The notes under the pieces were generated by a model, which was given only the letters and a program-made list of their open reading frames with translations, searched no databases and was not told the origin of the DNA. A stretch of DNA of 49,168 bases. Source: Lachnospiraceae bacterium. GTDB lineage: Bacteria > Bacillota > Clostridia > Lachnospirales > Lachnospiraceae. This document shows positions 1 through 9,870 of the stretch, one piece after another (within the stretch, counting starts at the first letter, position 1; every line of letters starts with the position of its first letter). The position numbers were made by a program, and so were the translations under genes. The stretch is taken from positions 1-49,168 of the forward strand of contig JAFVAO010000008.1 of assembly GCA_017480445.1 (NCBI GenBank). The letters run 5' to 3'.

Positions 1-1568
1 AGGACGAGCTCCTGGATATCTACGAGACCGGCGTCGGAAAGATCAAGCTGCGCGGCAAGGTAGAATATGAGCATGTGAAGGGCGGCCGGACAAACGTGGT
101 CATCACGGAGATCCCGTACACCATGATCGGTGCGAATATCGCGAAATTCCTCTCCGATGTGGCAGCGCTTTCCGAGACGAAGAAGACGCAGGATATCGTG
201 GATATCTCCAACCAGTCCTCCAAGGAGGGCATCCGCATTGTCATCGAGCTCAAAAAAGATGCGGACGCGGAGAACTTCGTCAATATGCTTTACAAAAAGA
301 CCCGTCTGGAAGATACCTTCGGCGTCAATATGCTGGCGATCGCGAACGGCAGACCGGAGACGATGAGTCTGAAACAGATCATCAAATCCTGCGTGGATTT
401 CCAGTACGAGGTTGCCACCAGAAAATATACGAATCTTTTGGCGAAGGAAATGGAGCGCAAGGAGATTCAGGAGGGTCTGATCAAGGCCTGCAATGTCATC
501 GATCTGATCATCGAGATCCTGCGCGGCTCCAAGGATCGGAATATGGCGAAGGCCTGTCTGGTGGAGGGCAAGATCGACGGCATCAAGTTCAAGTCCAAGG
601 AGTCCAAGATCATGGCGACGCAGCTTGCCTTCACCGAGAAACAGGCGAACGCGATCCTGGAGATGCGCCTCTACAAATTGATCGGTCTGGAGATCGAGGC
701 GCTGATCAACGAGCACGAGGAGACCATGGCCAATATCTACCGCTATGAGGATATCCTGGAGCGCAGAGATTCCATGGCACAGGTCATCATGAACGAGCTC
801 GATGCGTTCAAGAAAGAGTATAATCGCCCCCGCAGAACCGTGATTGAGAACGGCGAGGAGGCTGTCTATAAGGAGAAAGAACTCGAGGAGATGGAAGTCA
901 TGTTCCTGATGGATCGCTTCGGCTATGCCAAGACCATCGATATGGCGACCTACGAGCGCAACAAGGAAGCGGCCGACGCGGAGAATAAGTTTATTTTCCC
1001 CTGCAAAAATACCGGCAGAATCTGCCTGTTTACCGATCAGGGACAGCTGCACACCATCAAGGTGCTCGACCTGCCCTTCGGAAAGTTCAGGGACAAGGGT
1101 GTCCCGGTGGACAATATCAGCAATTACAGCACGGAGAAAGAGCAGATCGTCTACGCCACCAGCCAGTCGGAGTTGAACCTGAAGCAGCTGTTGTTCGTCA
1201 CTTCCCAGGCAATGATGAAGGTGGTGGACGGCGGTGAGTTCGATGTGAGCAAACGCACCGTGGCGGCGACCAAGTTAAACGACGGCGACACCGTGCTTTC
1301 TGTCACCACGCTCTACGACCAGCGCAATATTATTCTGCAGTCCAAAGCCGGCTACTTCCTCCGCTTTTCCATCGAGGAGATTCCGGAAAAGAAGAAGGGC
1401 GCTGTGGGCGTCCGCGGCATGAAACTCGGCGACAAGGACTCTCTGGAGGCGGTATACTACACCAAGGCCACCTCCGAGGACACCATTGAATACAAATCCA
1501 AACATTTGCTCCTGCACAGCATCAAGCTGGCAAAGCGGGACGGCAAGGGCGTGAAAGTGCGCGCCTGA
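1..1568 (+). CDS. Type II DNA topoisomerase subunit A (ParC/GyrA family), C-terminal part
   Basis: The frame is open from the window edge (first whole codon at base 3), so the N-terminal part with the catalytic tyrosine lies upstream; about 521 residues are visible. The subunit cuts and rejoins DNA together with an ATPase B subunit to control supercoiling or decatenation. Visible family marks are GGRTNVVITEIPY near the start, the coiled-coil segment with KQANAILEMRL, and a C-terminal beta-propeller region. The GyrA-box (QRRGGKG) is not seen; the matching stretch reads KKKGAVGVRG near 1390-1420. This favours a ParC-like topoisomerase IV or a second Clostridia-type A subunit over a classical GyrA, so no symbol is given. 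The rsmD start follows 40 bases later. Confidence 0.88.
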   Translation, partial: DELLDIYETGVGKIKLRGKVEYEHVKGGRTNVVITEIPYTMIGANIAKFLSDVAALSETKKTQDIVDISNQSSKEGIRIVIELKKDADAENFVNMLYKKTRLEDTFGVNMLAIANGRPETMSLKQIIKSCVDFQYEVATRKYTNLLAKEMERKEIQEGLIKACNVIDLIIEILRGSKDRNMAKACLVEGKIDGIKFKSKESKIMATQLAFTEKQANAILEMRLYKLIGLEIEALINEHEETMANIYRYEDILERRDSMAQVIMNELDAFKKEYNRPRRTVIENGEEAVYKEKELEEMEVMFLMDRFGYAKTIDMATYERNKEAADAENKFIFPCKNTGRICLFTDQGQLHTIKVLDLPFGKFRDKGVPVDNISNYSTEKEQIVYATSQSELNLKQLLFVTSQAMMKVVDGGEFDVSKRTVAATKLNDGDTVLSVTTLYDQRNIILQSKAGYFLRFSIEEIPEKKKGAVGVRGMKLGDKDSLEAVYYTKATSEDTIEYKSKHLLLHSIKLAKRDGKGVKVRA

Positions 1569-1608
1569 CCCAGAATTTATTGAGAGATAATAAGCGAGGA
1601 GAACACAC

Positions 1609-2175
1609 ATGAGAGTGATCGCAGGTACTGCCCGAAGCCTCCCCTTAAAAGCGCCCGAGGGCATGGATACGCGCCCCACAACGGATCGCATCAAGGAGAC
1701 CTTATTTAATATTCTGCAGCCCTATATCCCGGGCAGCGTGTTTGTGGATCTGTTCAGCGGCAGCGGCGGGATCGGGATAGAAGCGCTGAGCCGCGGCGCC
1801 TCCACCGCTTATTTTGTGGAACATGCGCCCAAGGCGATTTCCTGCATTGAACAAAATCTGGCATTTACGAAATGTGCAAATCGTGGTATAGTGATAAAGC
1901 AGGATGTGCTCGCTGCATTACATTCTATTCGGGCGGAGTATGTGGACATTGTGTTTATGGATCCCCCCTATGACAGCGGGCTGGAAAAACAAGTGCTTGC
2001 AGCGCTTAGCGGTATGCCCTACGTCACGGACGAAACCATGATCATTGTCGAGGCGGATCTGGCGACATCCTTCGACGATGCGGAGGAGCTTGGGTTTACT
2101 GTCACACGAGAGAAGCGGTATAAGACCAACAAGCATGTATTTTTATCAAAGAACCAGCACGAAAAACGGGAATAA
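1609..2175 (+). CDS. rsmD: 16S rRNA (guanine966-N2)-methyltransferase RsmD
   Basis: This 188-residue protein matches the usual RsmD length. It starts [13 protein letters not shown], has the SAM-binding motif [10 protein letters not shown] at about residues 47-56 and the N-methyltransferase catalytic motif DPPY at about 118-121. Family knowledge: it methylates N2 of G966 in 16S rRNA in the assembled small subunit, using S-adenosylmethionine. The ATG is preceded by GCGAGGAG at a good distance. coaD follows directly, a pairing common in bacteria. No promoter was recognised in the 40 bases before it, so it may be read from the topoisomerase transcript. Confidence 0.95.
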   Translation: MRVIAGTARSLPLKAPEGMDTRPTTDRIKETLFNILQPYIPGSVFVDLFSGSGGIGIEALSRGASTAYFVEHAPKAISCIEQNLAFTKCANRGIVIKQDVLAALHSIRAEYVDIVFMDPPYDSGLEKQVLAALSGMPYVTDETMIIVEADLATSFDDAEELGFTVTREKRYKTNKHVFLSKNQHEKRE

Positions 2176-2228
2176 AGATAAGCGTGAGCAGAAACATTTG
2201 CCGGATGTTACGGCAGAATGGGGGATGT

Positions 2229-2744
2229 ATGAGAAAAGCGGTTTATCCGGGAAGCTTTGACCCGATGACCTTCGGACACTTGGATATCATCAAACGGGCG
2301 GCACAGAACTTTGACGAAGTGACCGTCAGTGTTTTGAATAATAAAATAAAGAATCCGTTGTTTTCTGTGGAAGAACGTGTTAAGATATTAGAGAAAGCGA
2401 CGAAGGATCTGCCCAATGTGAAGGTCGACAGCTTCAGCGGTCTGCTGATCGATTACGCGGCAGAGCATGGGTTTCACGTATCCGTCAGAGGCTTGCGGGC
2501 GATCACGGATTTTGAATACGAGCTGCAGATTGCCCAGACCAACAGCAAATTGTCCCATGGGAATCTGGATACAGTGTTTTTCACAGCCGGTCTGGAATAC
2601 TCCTATTTGAGCTCCTCCGGCGTAAAAGAGATTGCCTGTTTCGGCGGCGACGTCAGCGAATGTGTACCCGATTTTGTAGCAGATATGTTATACGAAAAAT
2701 ATAACCAGAAACATAAAGGAGAGACCGATGAGCAGCAGAATTGA
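2229..2744 (+). CDS. coaD: Pantetheine-phosphate adenylyltransferase (CoaD)
   Basis: CoaD transfers AMP from ATP to 4'-phosphopantetheine, the fourth step of coenzyme A synthesis, in the cytoplasm. The 171-residue product has the nucleotidyltransferase motif TFGH at residues 14-17 inside an opening [11 protein letters not shown], the conserved [14 protein letters not shown] block and the late YLSSSGVKE block. An in-frame ATG upstream at 2184 would add 15 residues unlike the family; the ATG at 2229 is preceded by GGGGG and gives the canonical N-terminus. The last 17 bases overlap the next gene in another frame, which suggests translational coupling. Confidence 0.96.
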   Translation: MRKAVYPGSFDPMTFGHLDIIKRAAQNFDEVTVSVLNNKIKNPLFSVEERVKILEKATKDLPNVKVDSFSGLLIDYAAEHGFHVSVRGLRAITDFEYELQIAQTNSKLSHGNLDTVFFTAGLEYSYLSSSGVKEIACFGGDVSECVPDFVADMLYEKYNQKHKGETDEQQN

Positions 2745-3327
2745 GCAGTTGATTGATGAAATCGAGGAGTACATTGACAATTGTAAACCCAAATTTATGT
2801 CCAATACGGACATTATCGTCAACAAGGAAGAGATGGATGAGCTTCTTCGCGAGCTTCGTATGAAGACGCCTGACGAGATCAAGCGTTATCAGAAAATCAT
2901 CAGCAATAAAGAGGCGATTTTGCAGGACGCAAGAGATAAAGCGCAGGCTTTGATCGATGAGGCGACCGTACATACCAACGAGTTGATCAACGAGCATGAG
3001 ATCATGCAGCAGGCTTATGCGCAGGCCAACGAGGTCGTGACTATGGCTTCTGCACAGGCGCATGAGATTCTGGACAATGCGACGATCGAGGCCAACGAGA
3101 TGCGTTCTGCGGCCATGCAGTATATGGACGATATGCTGGCACATTTGGAGAAGGTGATCACAGCGTCCACCCAGTCGGCTACCTCCAATTACGAGAATCT
3201 GGTCGGCTCACTGAATCAGTATCGCGACATTATCATCTCCAACAGACAGGAGCTCCATCCGGTCGAGGATCTGGAGACAGTGAATCTGGACGACGACGGA
3301 GACGATTCCATGGAAGACCTGACCTAA
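2728..3327 (+). CDS. Coiled-coil protein of unknown function downstream of coaD
   Basis: This 199-residue protein has no membrane segment or signal peptide. It is rich in Glu, Gln, Ala and Ile, with a long predicted coiled coil over roughly residues 45-150 (many ANE/AHE/AQA spacings) and a very acidic tail ending [12 protein letters not shown]. Similar proteins in Clostridia are often named ATPase or V-type H+-ATPase subunit H/E-like, or likened to DivIVA; none of these assignments rests on a catalytic motif here. The start overlaps coaD, with an AAAGGAGAG ribosome binding site inside coaD. A clear terminator follows. The context suggests constitutive co-expression with coaD, but the job is unknown. 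Confidence 0.8.
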   Translation: MSSRIEQLIDEIEEYIDNCKPKFMSNTDIIVNKEEMDELLRELRMKTPDEIKRYQKIISNKEAILQDARDKAQALIDEATVHTNELINEHEIMQQAYAQANEVVTMASAQAHEILDNATIEANEMRSAAMQYMDDMLAHLEKVITASTQSATSNYENLVGSLNQYRDIIISNRQELHPVEDLETVNLDDDGDDSMEDLT

Positions 3328-3360
3328 AGCAGGTATATGTGGGTATAAGAATAAGAATCA

Positions 3361-3394
3361 AAAACCAGTTTTCTTATGATGAAAGCTGGTTTTT
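3361..3394 (+). terminator. Intrinsic terminator after the coaD operon
   Basis: Bases 3361-3373 pair with 3381-3393 over 13 positions, with one G-U pair and a 7-base loop (3374-3380), ending in a run of five T. It closes the rsmD-coaD-coiled-coil group before the amidase gene. Confidence 0.85.
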
Positions 3395-3415
3395 GCGGTT
3401 ATGGGAGCAGAATGA

Positions 3416-4801
3416 ATGAGCAGAAGGTTATTTTGCAAAAGATTTCTTGAGAGACTTCTGTATGTGTGCATTTGCGGAATCCTCCTCATGTTTGCGATGC
3501 AGCCGCTTGCAGCTCAGGCGGCGGATCGTGTACAGCCTGTGGGCGATGTGATCACCATCGTAATCGATCCGGGGCATGGCGGCAGCAATCAGGGCACAGA
3601 GTCGGGACATACGATTGAAAAGCATATGACAATGGTCACCGCCACGGCAATGTACGAGGAACTGCAGAAATATGACAACGTACAGGTTTATATGACGCAC
3701 ACGGATGACGTGGATCTGTCCCTGAAGGAACGCGCGGAGTTCGCGGCGTCGGTCAATGCGGACTTTCTATTCAGCATCCACTACAATGCCTCTGAGAATC
3801 ACACCATGTTCGGCACGGAGGTCTGGATCTCCTGTGAGACACCGTTTAACGCCTATGGTTATCAGTTCGGTTACCAACATCTGGAGTCCTTCCGGGAGCG
3901 CGGTCTGTTCGTGCGCGGCGTCAAGAACCGGATGGATGATAAATACCACAATGACTATTACGGGATCATCCGCGAATCGGCGATGCTGGATTTGCCGGCG
4001 GTGATCATTGAGCACTGTTATGTGGATAATGAGCGGGATGCGGATTACATCAAGGATGAGGAGGATTTTAAGACCTTCGGCAAGGCGGATGCGCTCTCGG
4101 TTGCACGGTATTTCGGCCTGCGCAGCACTGCGCTCGGGGTGGATTACAGCGACGCTGCCACACAGCTTCAGTCGGCGGACGCCGACAGTCTGGTACAGAG
4201 CACGCTGCAGGATCGCACCGCGCCGGAGATCTGTCAGATCGATCTGCTGGAATGTGACTATGATACCGGTGAATTGACGCTGCTGGTAAGTGCGGCTGAC
4301 TACGACAGTACGTTGATCTATTTTGACTACAGTGTGGATAACGGGCAAAACTGGTCCCGATTAGAGGCATGGCCGGGCAGCAATACATTGACCGGCACTT
4401 ACGACGATACGTTTAAGCTGAATCTGAAGGTACCCGGCGGCAGACGCCCCGGCATTGTCGTCCGTGCCTACAATATCTCGGATCTGTACCGCAGCAGTAA
4501 TGTGTTATACTTTGATCAGACCTTTACCAAGCGGGAAGACAACCAGAAAACGCCGGAAATGACTGTGCAGGAGGAACCGGAGGAGGTAGTACCGGCGACA
4601 GAGCCGGTGGAGCACGCGCGCAACTCAATCGGAACCACCACCTTTCTGCCGGCGGCGACCATGCCGCAGGAACAATCCTCAGTCAGTGTTCTGACCTTCC
4701 TGAAGTTCTGTCTGGCTCTGGTTGTGATCTTGTTTTTGATTGTACTCAGCTCACAGATGGTAGGTTACAGCAGGCGCAAGAAACGAAGAAAGAAGAAGTA
4801 A
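3416..4801 (+). CDS. N-acetylmuramoyl-L-alanine amidase (Amidase_3), membrane-anchored
   Basis: The 461-residue protein has an N-terminal signal or membrane segment (about residues 14-36, with an AQAA cleavage-like site), then an Amidase_3 domain (about 45-235). Zinc-site and catalytic blocks are visible: IDPGHGG, the Glu in the ESGH stretch, FSIHYNAS and IIEHCYVDN. A beta-rich region of about 280-380 follows, then a Pro/Glu-rich spacer, a second membrane helix near 425-450 and a Lys/Arg-rich tail. Family role: cleaving the amide bond between muramic acid and the peptide stem outside the cell. The C-terminal helix would tether it to the membrane. GGGAG precedes the ATG. Its end overlaps the convergent gene by 37 bases. 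Confidence 0.9.
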   Translation: MSRRLFCKRFLERLLYVCICGILLMFAMQPLAAQAADRVQPVGDVITIVIDPGHGGSNQGTESGHTIEKHMTMVTATAMYEELQKYDNVQVYMTHTDDVDLSLKERAEFAASVNADFLFSIHYNASENHTMFGTEVWISCETPFNAYGYQFGYQHLESFRERGLFVRGVKNRMDDKYHNDYYGIIRESAMLDLPAVIIEHCYVDNERDADYIKDEEDFKTFGKADALSVARYFGLRSTALGVDYSDAATQLQSADADSLVQSTLQDRTAPEICQIDLLECDYDTGELTLLVSAADYDSTLIYFDYSVDNGQNWSRLEAWPGSNTLTGTYDDTFKLNLKVPGGRRPGIVVRAYNISDLYRSSNVLYFDQTFTKREDNQKTPEMTVQEEPEEVVPATEPVEHARNSIGTTTFLPAATMPQEQSSVSVLTFLKFCLALVVILFLIVLSSQMVGYSRRKKRRKKK

Positions 4802-5700
4802 TATCCGCCGCAGAGCGCTGTGAGGATACACTTGTGCAGCATATATTGCCCGAGGGACAGATCGGTCTCCCGGATGCAGGTGTAGGTCTGCGCGATACAG
4901 GAAAACCCGCCAAATACAAGCGCGGTCAGGGAATAGACCGGCGCGCGCTCCTGCAGGACAGACAGCCCGCCCGAAATCTCCAGAAGCGGCGCGAGATAAG
5001 GTGCAGCGGCCGGCAGGTATAAATAAGGCAGCATACACAACAGATTAAACAGGACCATGTAGCCGCCCAGCACGGCAATGCTTTGCAGCGCGGCCAGAAT
5101 GGCGTCGTCCAGGCATCGCAGAAAAGATGGTTCCGTGCTTGGGACCGCCGTGTGAAAGTCATTTCTAACACTGTCCTTGCCGGATATTTTGCGATAAACG
5201 GTATACCGCAGGACCAGACCATACAGAAACGGCAATCCATACATGCCAAACAGTGCGGCACCGATCCTGTGTACGCCGATCACCGGCAGGGCAAAGCTGA
5301 CAAAATAGACCGGACCGATATTGTTGCAGAATGTAAGCAGATAGGAGGCCTCGGCCCGCGAAAGTTTCCCTCTGGTGTAGAGCTCGCTCACGCATTTGGC
5401 ACCCATGGGAAAGCCGCACAGAAAACCCATGATCATCACATAGCAGACATTGCGCCGCACCTGAAAAAGCGGCTTGAGGACAGGATAGAGCAGTGTGGTA
5501 AACCCCTCTGTAATGTCCATGCGCACCATGGTGCCGGACAGAATCATAAACGGAAGCAGCGAGGGGATCATGCGCTGGAACCAAAGCTCCAGTCCCTTTG
5601 CAGCCAGTGCGACACTCAGCGCAGAATGCGTCAGGATACAGATCATCAAAAACAGAAAAAATGCAATATACGACAGATACAGCAAATACACTTGTAACAT
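4765..5700 (-). CDS. YlbJ-like nucleoside-recognition (gate) domain membrane protein
   Basis: This integral membrane protein of about 311 residues has some 7-8 hydrophobic helices. The block GFLCGFPMGAKCVSELY, followed by RGKLSRAEASYLLTFCNNIGP, closely resembles the signature of YlbJ, a sporulation integral membrane protein with nucleoside-recognition (gate) domains. Its transport substrate is not established. A TTG at 5706 is also open, but the ATG at 5700 has CGGA eight bases upstream and is preferred. The gene is divergent from the RsuA-type gene and convergent with, and overlapping, the amidase. A link to spore envelope or cell-wall work is an inference from family and neighbour. Confidence 0.75.
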   Translation of the reverse strand: MLQVYLLYLSYIAFFLFLMICILTHSALSVALAAKGLELWFQRMIPSLLPFMILSGTMVRMDITEGFTTLLYPVLKPLFQVRRNVCYVMIMGFLCGFPMGAKCVSELYTRGKLSRAEASYLLTFCNNIGPVYFVSFALPVIGVHRIGAALFGMYGLPFLYGLVLRYTVYRKISGKDSVRNDFHTAVPSTEPSFLRCLDDAILAALQSIAVLGGYMVLFNLLCMLPYLYLPAAAPYLAPLLEISGGLSVLQERAPVYSLTALVFGGFSCIAQTYTCIRETDLSLGQYMLHKCILTALCGGYYFFFLRFLRLL

Positions 5701-5755
5701 TTTCAAGTTCCGATAGTTGTCTTATCCACATTATATGAGACGGAGCTTAGCAAAC

Positions 5756-6472
5756 ATGCGCCTTGATAAATTTTTAAGTCAGTTGAATATGGGCAGCCGC
5801 AACGATGTAAAGGCTTTGATCCGGCAGGGCAAAGTGACGGTCAACGACAAGACGGAAACCGCCTGTGACCGGAAGATCGACGAAACGGTGGACCGGATTG
5901 TCTGTAACGGACAACCGCTGCACTACAGCCCTTATGTGTATTATATGATGAATAAGCCCGCCGGCGTTGTCTCTTCGACGACAGATCGCGCGGAGCGGAC
6001 TGTCCTGGATCTCTTGCGGCCGCTGCTTCCCACACAGGATCAGAAGCGCGAATTGGTGCCGGTGGGACGCCTGGACAAGGATACGGAAGGGTTGCTTTTG
6101 TTGACTGACGACGGAGCGTTGGTTCATCGCATGCTTGCCCCCAAAAAGCATGTCGACAAGACCTATCTGGTAACCTGTGCACTGCCTTTAAGCGATGCGT
6201 CGGTCTGCGCCCTGGAGAACGGGGTGGAGATCGGTGAAAAACAACCGACACTCCCCGCAAGGGTTACCCGCGTAAACGACACGGTGATCTATCTGACGAT
6301 TCATGAAGGCAAGTTTCATCAGGTGAAGCGGATGCTCACCGCAGTCGACAATCAGGTATGCGCGCTAAAGCGTGTACAATTCGGCCCCTTGCAGCTGGAT
6401 GATACACTCGCGAGCGGTGCGAGTCGCGCGCTGACCGCAGAAGAGATCCGTATGCTGCAAGCTTTAAAATAA
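5756..6472 (+). CDS. RsuA-family rRNA pseudouridine synthase
   Basis: The 238-residue protein begins with an S4 RNA-binding domain (MRLDKFLSQLNMGSRNDV, about 1-60) and continues with the RsuA/RluB/RluE catalytic domain. The active-site block is GRLDKDTEGLLLLTDDG, whose Asp is the catalytic residue. MNKPAGVVSS and KFHQVKRML are further family marks. The family converts specific uridines to pseudouridine in 16S or 23S rRNA; the length fits RsuA (U516 of 16S) but the exact target cannot be read. Earlier in-frame ATGs at 5717 and 5735 exist. The one at 5756 has CGGAG at proper spacing and begins exactly at the S4 domain. Confidence 0.9.
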   Translation: MRLDKFLSQLNMGSRNDVKALIRQGKVTVNDKTETACDRKIDETVDRIVCNGQPLHYSPYVYYMMNKPAGVVSSTTDRAERTVLDLLRPLLPTQDQKRELVPVGRLDKDTEGLLLLTDDGALVHRMLAPKKHVDKTYLVTCALPLSDASVCALENGVEIGEKQPTLPARVTRVNDTVIYLTIHEGKFHQVKRMLTAVDNQVCALKRVQFGPLQLDDTLASGASRALTAEEIRMLQALK

Positions 6473-6493
6473 TTGGAAGGAGCCCGACAAGCG

Positions 6494-8455
6494 ATGGATA
6501 CGACCGGCTTTCTGCCCGTTTGTGCAGAGGATTTAACAGAGCGGAACATCAAACAGCTTGACTTTATCTACGTGACAGGAGATGCCTATGTGGATCATCC
6601 TTCGTTTGGACATGCGATCATCGCCCGTATTCTGGAGGCACACGGCTATACAGTGGGGATCATCGCGCAGCCAGACTGGAAAGACGACGCCAGCATCACC
6701 GTACTCGGGCGTCCCAGACTTGCGTTCCTGATTTCGGCAGGCAATATGGACAGCATGGTCAATCACTATTCGGTGTCAAAGAAACGACGTGCGACGGACG
6801 CCTATACCCCCGGCGGAGAGATGGGGAAACGTCCTGATCACGCCACGGCCGTGTATGGGAATCTGATCCGGCGCACCTACAGGGATGTGCCCATTATCAT
6901 CGGCGGTATCGAGGCCAGTCTGCGCCGTATGGCCCATTATGACTATTGGTCCGACAGCTTTAAGCGATCCATCCTGTTGGACAGCCAGGCGGATCTGCTT
7001 TCCTACGGCATGGGAGAGCGCTCCATTGTGGAGATCGCCGATGCGCTTGCCGCCGGGATCGCCGTCTCCGACATCAGTTTTATTCGGGGCACTGTATATA
7101 AAACGAAAGACATCTCTGGCATCTATGAGGGAATCGTCCTGCCTTCCTATGAGGACATGAAGCAGGATAAAACGCATTATGCGAAGAGTTTTATGATACA
7201 ATATGAGAATACGGATGCATGTACCGGTAAACCGCTTATCGAACCGTATCCGGGCGGACTGTATGTGGTGCAGAATCCACCGCAGCCGCCGCTTACGACA
7301 GAAGAGATGGACGCCATCTATGCGCTGCCTTATATGCGGCGGTGTCATCCCTCCTACAATACGCAAGGCGGCGTGCCCGCCACCGCGGAGATCCAGTTTT
7401 CACTGATCAGCAATCGCGGGTGCTTTGGCGGATGCAGCTTTTGTGCGCTGACATTTCATCAGGGACGGACGATTCAGGTGCGTTCCCATGCATCGATCCT
7501 TGCGGAAGCCAGGCTGCTCATACAGGATCCTGCTTTTAAAGGGTATATCCATGACGTGGGCGGTCCCACAGCCAATTTCCGGCATCCTTCCTGCGAGAAG
7601 CAGCTCACAAAGGGAGTCTGTAAAAACAGGCAATGCCTCTTTCCCAAGCCTTGTCCGAATCTGAAGGCCGATCATTCCGATTATCTGGCGCTGCTGCGCG
7701 CGCTGCGTGCGCTGCCCGGTGTCAAAAAGGTCTTCATACGATCCGGTATCCGGTTCGATTATCTGCTGGCTGACCCGGACGACACGTTCTTTCGGGAGCT
7801 TGTGGAGCACCATATCAGCGGTCAGCTGAAGGTGGCGCCGGAACATATTTCCGACGCGGTTCTGCGCCGGTTGGGCAAGCCGGAGAATGCCGTGTACGAA
7901 CGGTTCGTCAAAAAATATAAGAAATTGAATGAGCAGTTGGGGAAGAATCAGTTTCTGGTGCCGTACCTCATGTCCTCGCATCCGGGCTCCACGCTGAAGG
8001 AAGCAGTGGAACTGGCGGAATATCTGCGTGATCTGGGGTATATGCCGGAGCAGGTACAGGATTTTTATCCGACGCCCTCCACACTCTCCACCGTAATGTA
8101 TTACACGGGACTGGATCCCCGGGACATGAAGCCTGTATACGTCTGCCGCAATCCGCATGAGAAAGCGATGCAGCGTGCCCTGATCCAGTATCGCAATCCG
8201 AAGAATTACGAGTTGGTGCGGGAGGCACTGATCAAAGCCGGCAGAGAGGATCTGATCGGCTATGACAAGAAATGCCTGATCCGCCCCCGCAACGCACAGA
8301 CACGCGGGGCGGAAGGTCAGCCCGATGAACGGCGGTCCAATGCGAGGCAAGCAGGGATGCGACAGCGCGCCGCGAACCGGCAGGATTCCGGCCGCAGCCA
8401 GCGTCCGGTGAAAAAGAAAACCATACGCAACCCCCATAAAAAGAAGCAAAAATAG
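6494..8455 (+). CDS. YgiQ-family radical SAM protein (UPF0313)
   Basis: The protein of about 653 residues has a radical SAM cluster motif CFGGCSFC at about residues 309-316, preceded by SLISNRG. It carries the long N-terminal region typical of YgiQ ([32 protein letters not shown]) and a Lys/Arg/Gln-rich basic tail of about 60 residues. Radical SAM enzymes bind a 4Fe-4S cluster through the three cysteines and cleave SAM to a 5'-deoxyadenosyl radical; the substrate of YgiQ proteins is unknown. A TTG at 6473 is open upstream, but GGAAGGAG precedes the ATG at 6494. The SDR gene follows after 19 bases, probably in the same transcript. Confidence 0.9.
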   Translation: MDTTGFLPVCAEDLTERNIKQLDFIYVTGDAYVDHPSFGHAIIARILEAHGYTVGIIAQPDWKDDASITVLGRPRLAFLISAGNMDSMVNHYSVSKKRRATDAYTPGGEMGKRPDHATAVYGNLIRRTYRDVPIIIGGIEASLRRMAHYDYWSDSFKRSILLDSQADLLSYGMGERSIVEIADALAAGIAVSDISFIRGTVYKTKDISGIYEGIVLPSYEDMKQDKTHYAKSFMIQYENTDACTGKPLIEPYPGGLYVVQNPPQPPLTTEEMDAIYALPYMRRCHPSYNTQGGVPATAEIQFSLISNRGCFGGCSFCALTFHQGRTIQVRSHASILAEARLLIQDPAFKGYIHDVGGPTANFRHPSCEKQLTKGVCKNRQCLFPKPCPNLKADHSDYLALLRALRALPGVKKVFIRSGIRFDYLLADPDDTFFRELVEHHISGQLKVAPEHISDAVLRRLGKPENAVYERFVKKYKKLNEQLGKNQFLVPYLMSSHPGSTLKEAVELAEYLRDLGYMPEQVQDFYPTPSTLSTVMYYTGLDPRDMKPVYVCRNPHEKAMQRALIQYRNPKNYELVREALIKAGREDLIGYDKKCLIRPRNAQTRGAEGQPDERRSNARQAGMRQRAANRQDSGRSQRPVKKKTIRNPHKKKQK

Positions 8456-8474
8456 GAAAGTCGAGGAGAAATCA

Positions 8475-9254
8475 ATGAATATCGTGATCATTACAGGAGC
8501 ATCCTCCGGTATCGGAAAAGAATTTGCCCGTCAGATGGACACCCATCCGGCCTTTGCGCGGATCGATCAGTTCTGGCTGGTGGCCCGCAGCAAGGAGAAG
8601 CTGACGGAGCTTGCAAATTCGCTGCAGCACGACTGCCGCGTGTTTACGATGGATATCACCAATGTTCTGCAGCAGGAACGTCTGGAAAACGCCATCAAGA
8701 AAGACAATGCGAAGGTGCGTGTACTGGTCAATTGCGCCGGGTATGGCATCATGGGCGCCTTTGCCGAGCAGGATCGCAGAGAGGAGACCGGCATGATCCG
8801 CCTCAACTGCGAGGCGCTGACCAGCATCACTCATCGCATCATCCCTTACATGAAAAAGGGCAGCCGGATCATACAGATGGCTTCCTGCGCCGCTTTTCTG
8901 CCGCAGAAAAATTTCGCGGTCTATGCGGCGACCAAGGCGTATGTGCTGTTTTTCTCCGAGGCGCTCGGCGCGGAGCTGAAGGACCGGAAGATTTATGTGA
9001 CCAGCGTCTGCCCGGGACCTGTGGATACGCCGTTTTTCGATATTGCAGAGAAAACAGGCTCCACATTGAAGGTAAAAAAGATGGTGATGGTGTCTGCAGG
9101 CAAAGTCGTTGCACGCGCGCTGAAGGATTCTTTGGGACGCAGACAAAAGTCTGTGTATAGCCTGCCGATCCGGGGCATGGAGCTTTTGGCCAAAATGCTG
9201 CCGCACAGCCTGCTGTTGACCTGTATGCGTGTGATGGAAGGTCGCAAAGCATGA
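8475..9254 (+). CDS. Short-chain dehydrogenase/reductase (SDR)
   Basis: This 259-residue classical SDR has the dinucleotide-binding motif TGASSGIG at about residues 7-14, NCAG near 84-87, a catalytic Ser in the ASCAAF block and YAATKAY containing the Tyr/Lys pair. It should be a cytoplasmic NAD(P)H oxidoreductase; the substrate cannot be read. GAGGAG precedes the ATG. Its stop overlaps the next start by four bases (ATGA), so the two are likely translated together. The C-terminal stretch is basic and hydrophobic, which may give loose membrane association. Confidence 0.9.
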   Translation: MNIVIITGASSGIGKEFARQMDTHPAFARIDQFWLVARSKEKLTELANSLQHDCRVFTMDITNVLQQERLENAIKKDNAKVRVLVNCAGYGIMGAFAEQDRREETGMIRLNCEALTSITHRIIPYMKKGSRIIQMASCAAFLPQKNFAVYAATKAYVLFFSEALGAELKDRKIYVTSVCPGPVDTPFFDIAEKTGSTLKVKKMVMVSAGKVVARALKDSLGRRQKSVYSLPIRGMELLAKMLPHSLLLTCMRVMEGRKA

Positions 9255-9835
9255 AACTCGGAAGATTGTTTATTTATGATGATTATAAGGGCACACGGGG
9301 ATATTTAAAGACCCAGTCCCGCTATGAAATCGCCCGCACGATTCTGTATTTTGCCATCTCGGCCAGTCTGTTTATCGCCGGGATCATCGCCACGGGGAGC
9401 CGGATGAATCTGCTCACGATTGTGGCTGTGCTGGGGTGCCTGCCGGCGTGCAAGAGCGCCATTGATGTATTTATGTTCCTGCGCTACAAAGGCTGCACCG
9501 AAGAAAACGCTGACAGGATTGACGCACATATGGAGGGCATGCAGGGGCTGTATGATCGGATTTTCACCTCTTATGAGATCAATTATCAGGTGGCGCATAT
9601 AGCAATCCGTGGAAATACTTTGTGTGGTTTTACCCAGGATCCGGAATTTCAAGAGCAGAAGTTTTATACCCATATTACAGAACATTTGAAGAAAGACGGA
9701 TTCAAGGATATTCGTGTGAAAGTTTTTCATAATCTGGATAAATATACTGCAAGACTGGAGCAAATGAAGGAACTGCCTGCGGAAGAAAAGCTGACAGCGG
9801 GGATCATAAATACATTGAATAGTGTTTCGCTGTAG
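9251..9835 (+). CDS. Two-helix membrane protein of unknown function
   Basis: The 194-residue protein has two adjacent hydrophobic helices (about residues 30-50 and 56-75), separated by a short polar turn, followed by a soluble region of about 115 residues with no recognised motif. It starts inside the SDR stop codon (ATGA overlap), which argues that it is real and co-expressed. Composition and codon use resemble its neighbours. I do not recognise the family; it looks like a lineage-restricted conserved protein. Confidence 0.7.
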   Translation: MKLGRLFIYDDYKGTRGYLKTQSRYEIARTILYFAISASLFIAGIIATGSRMNLLTIVAVLGCLPACKSAIDVFMFLRYKGCTEENADRIDAHMEGMQGLYDRIFTSYEINYQVAHIAIRGNTLCGFTQDPEFQEQKFYTHITEHLKKDGFKDIRVKVFHNLDKYTARLEQMKELPAEEKLTAGIINTLNSVSL

Positions 9836-9870
9836 GACGAAAGTATTCTATGACGGGAAAGGAGTGGGCT

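Noticed and set aside
7400-8491. A 363-codon minus-strand open frame opposite the YgiQ-type gene
   Set aside because: It is the mirror of a well-supported radical SAM gene, has a His/Gln/Arg-rich composition typical of antisense frames and no binding site.
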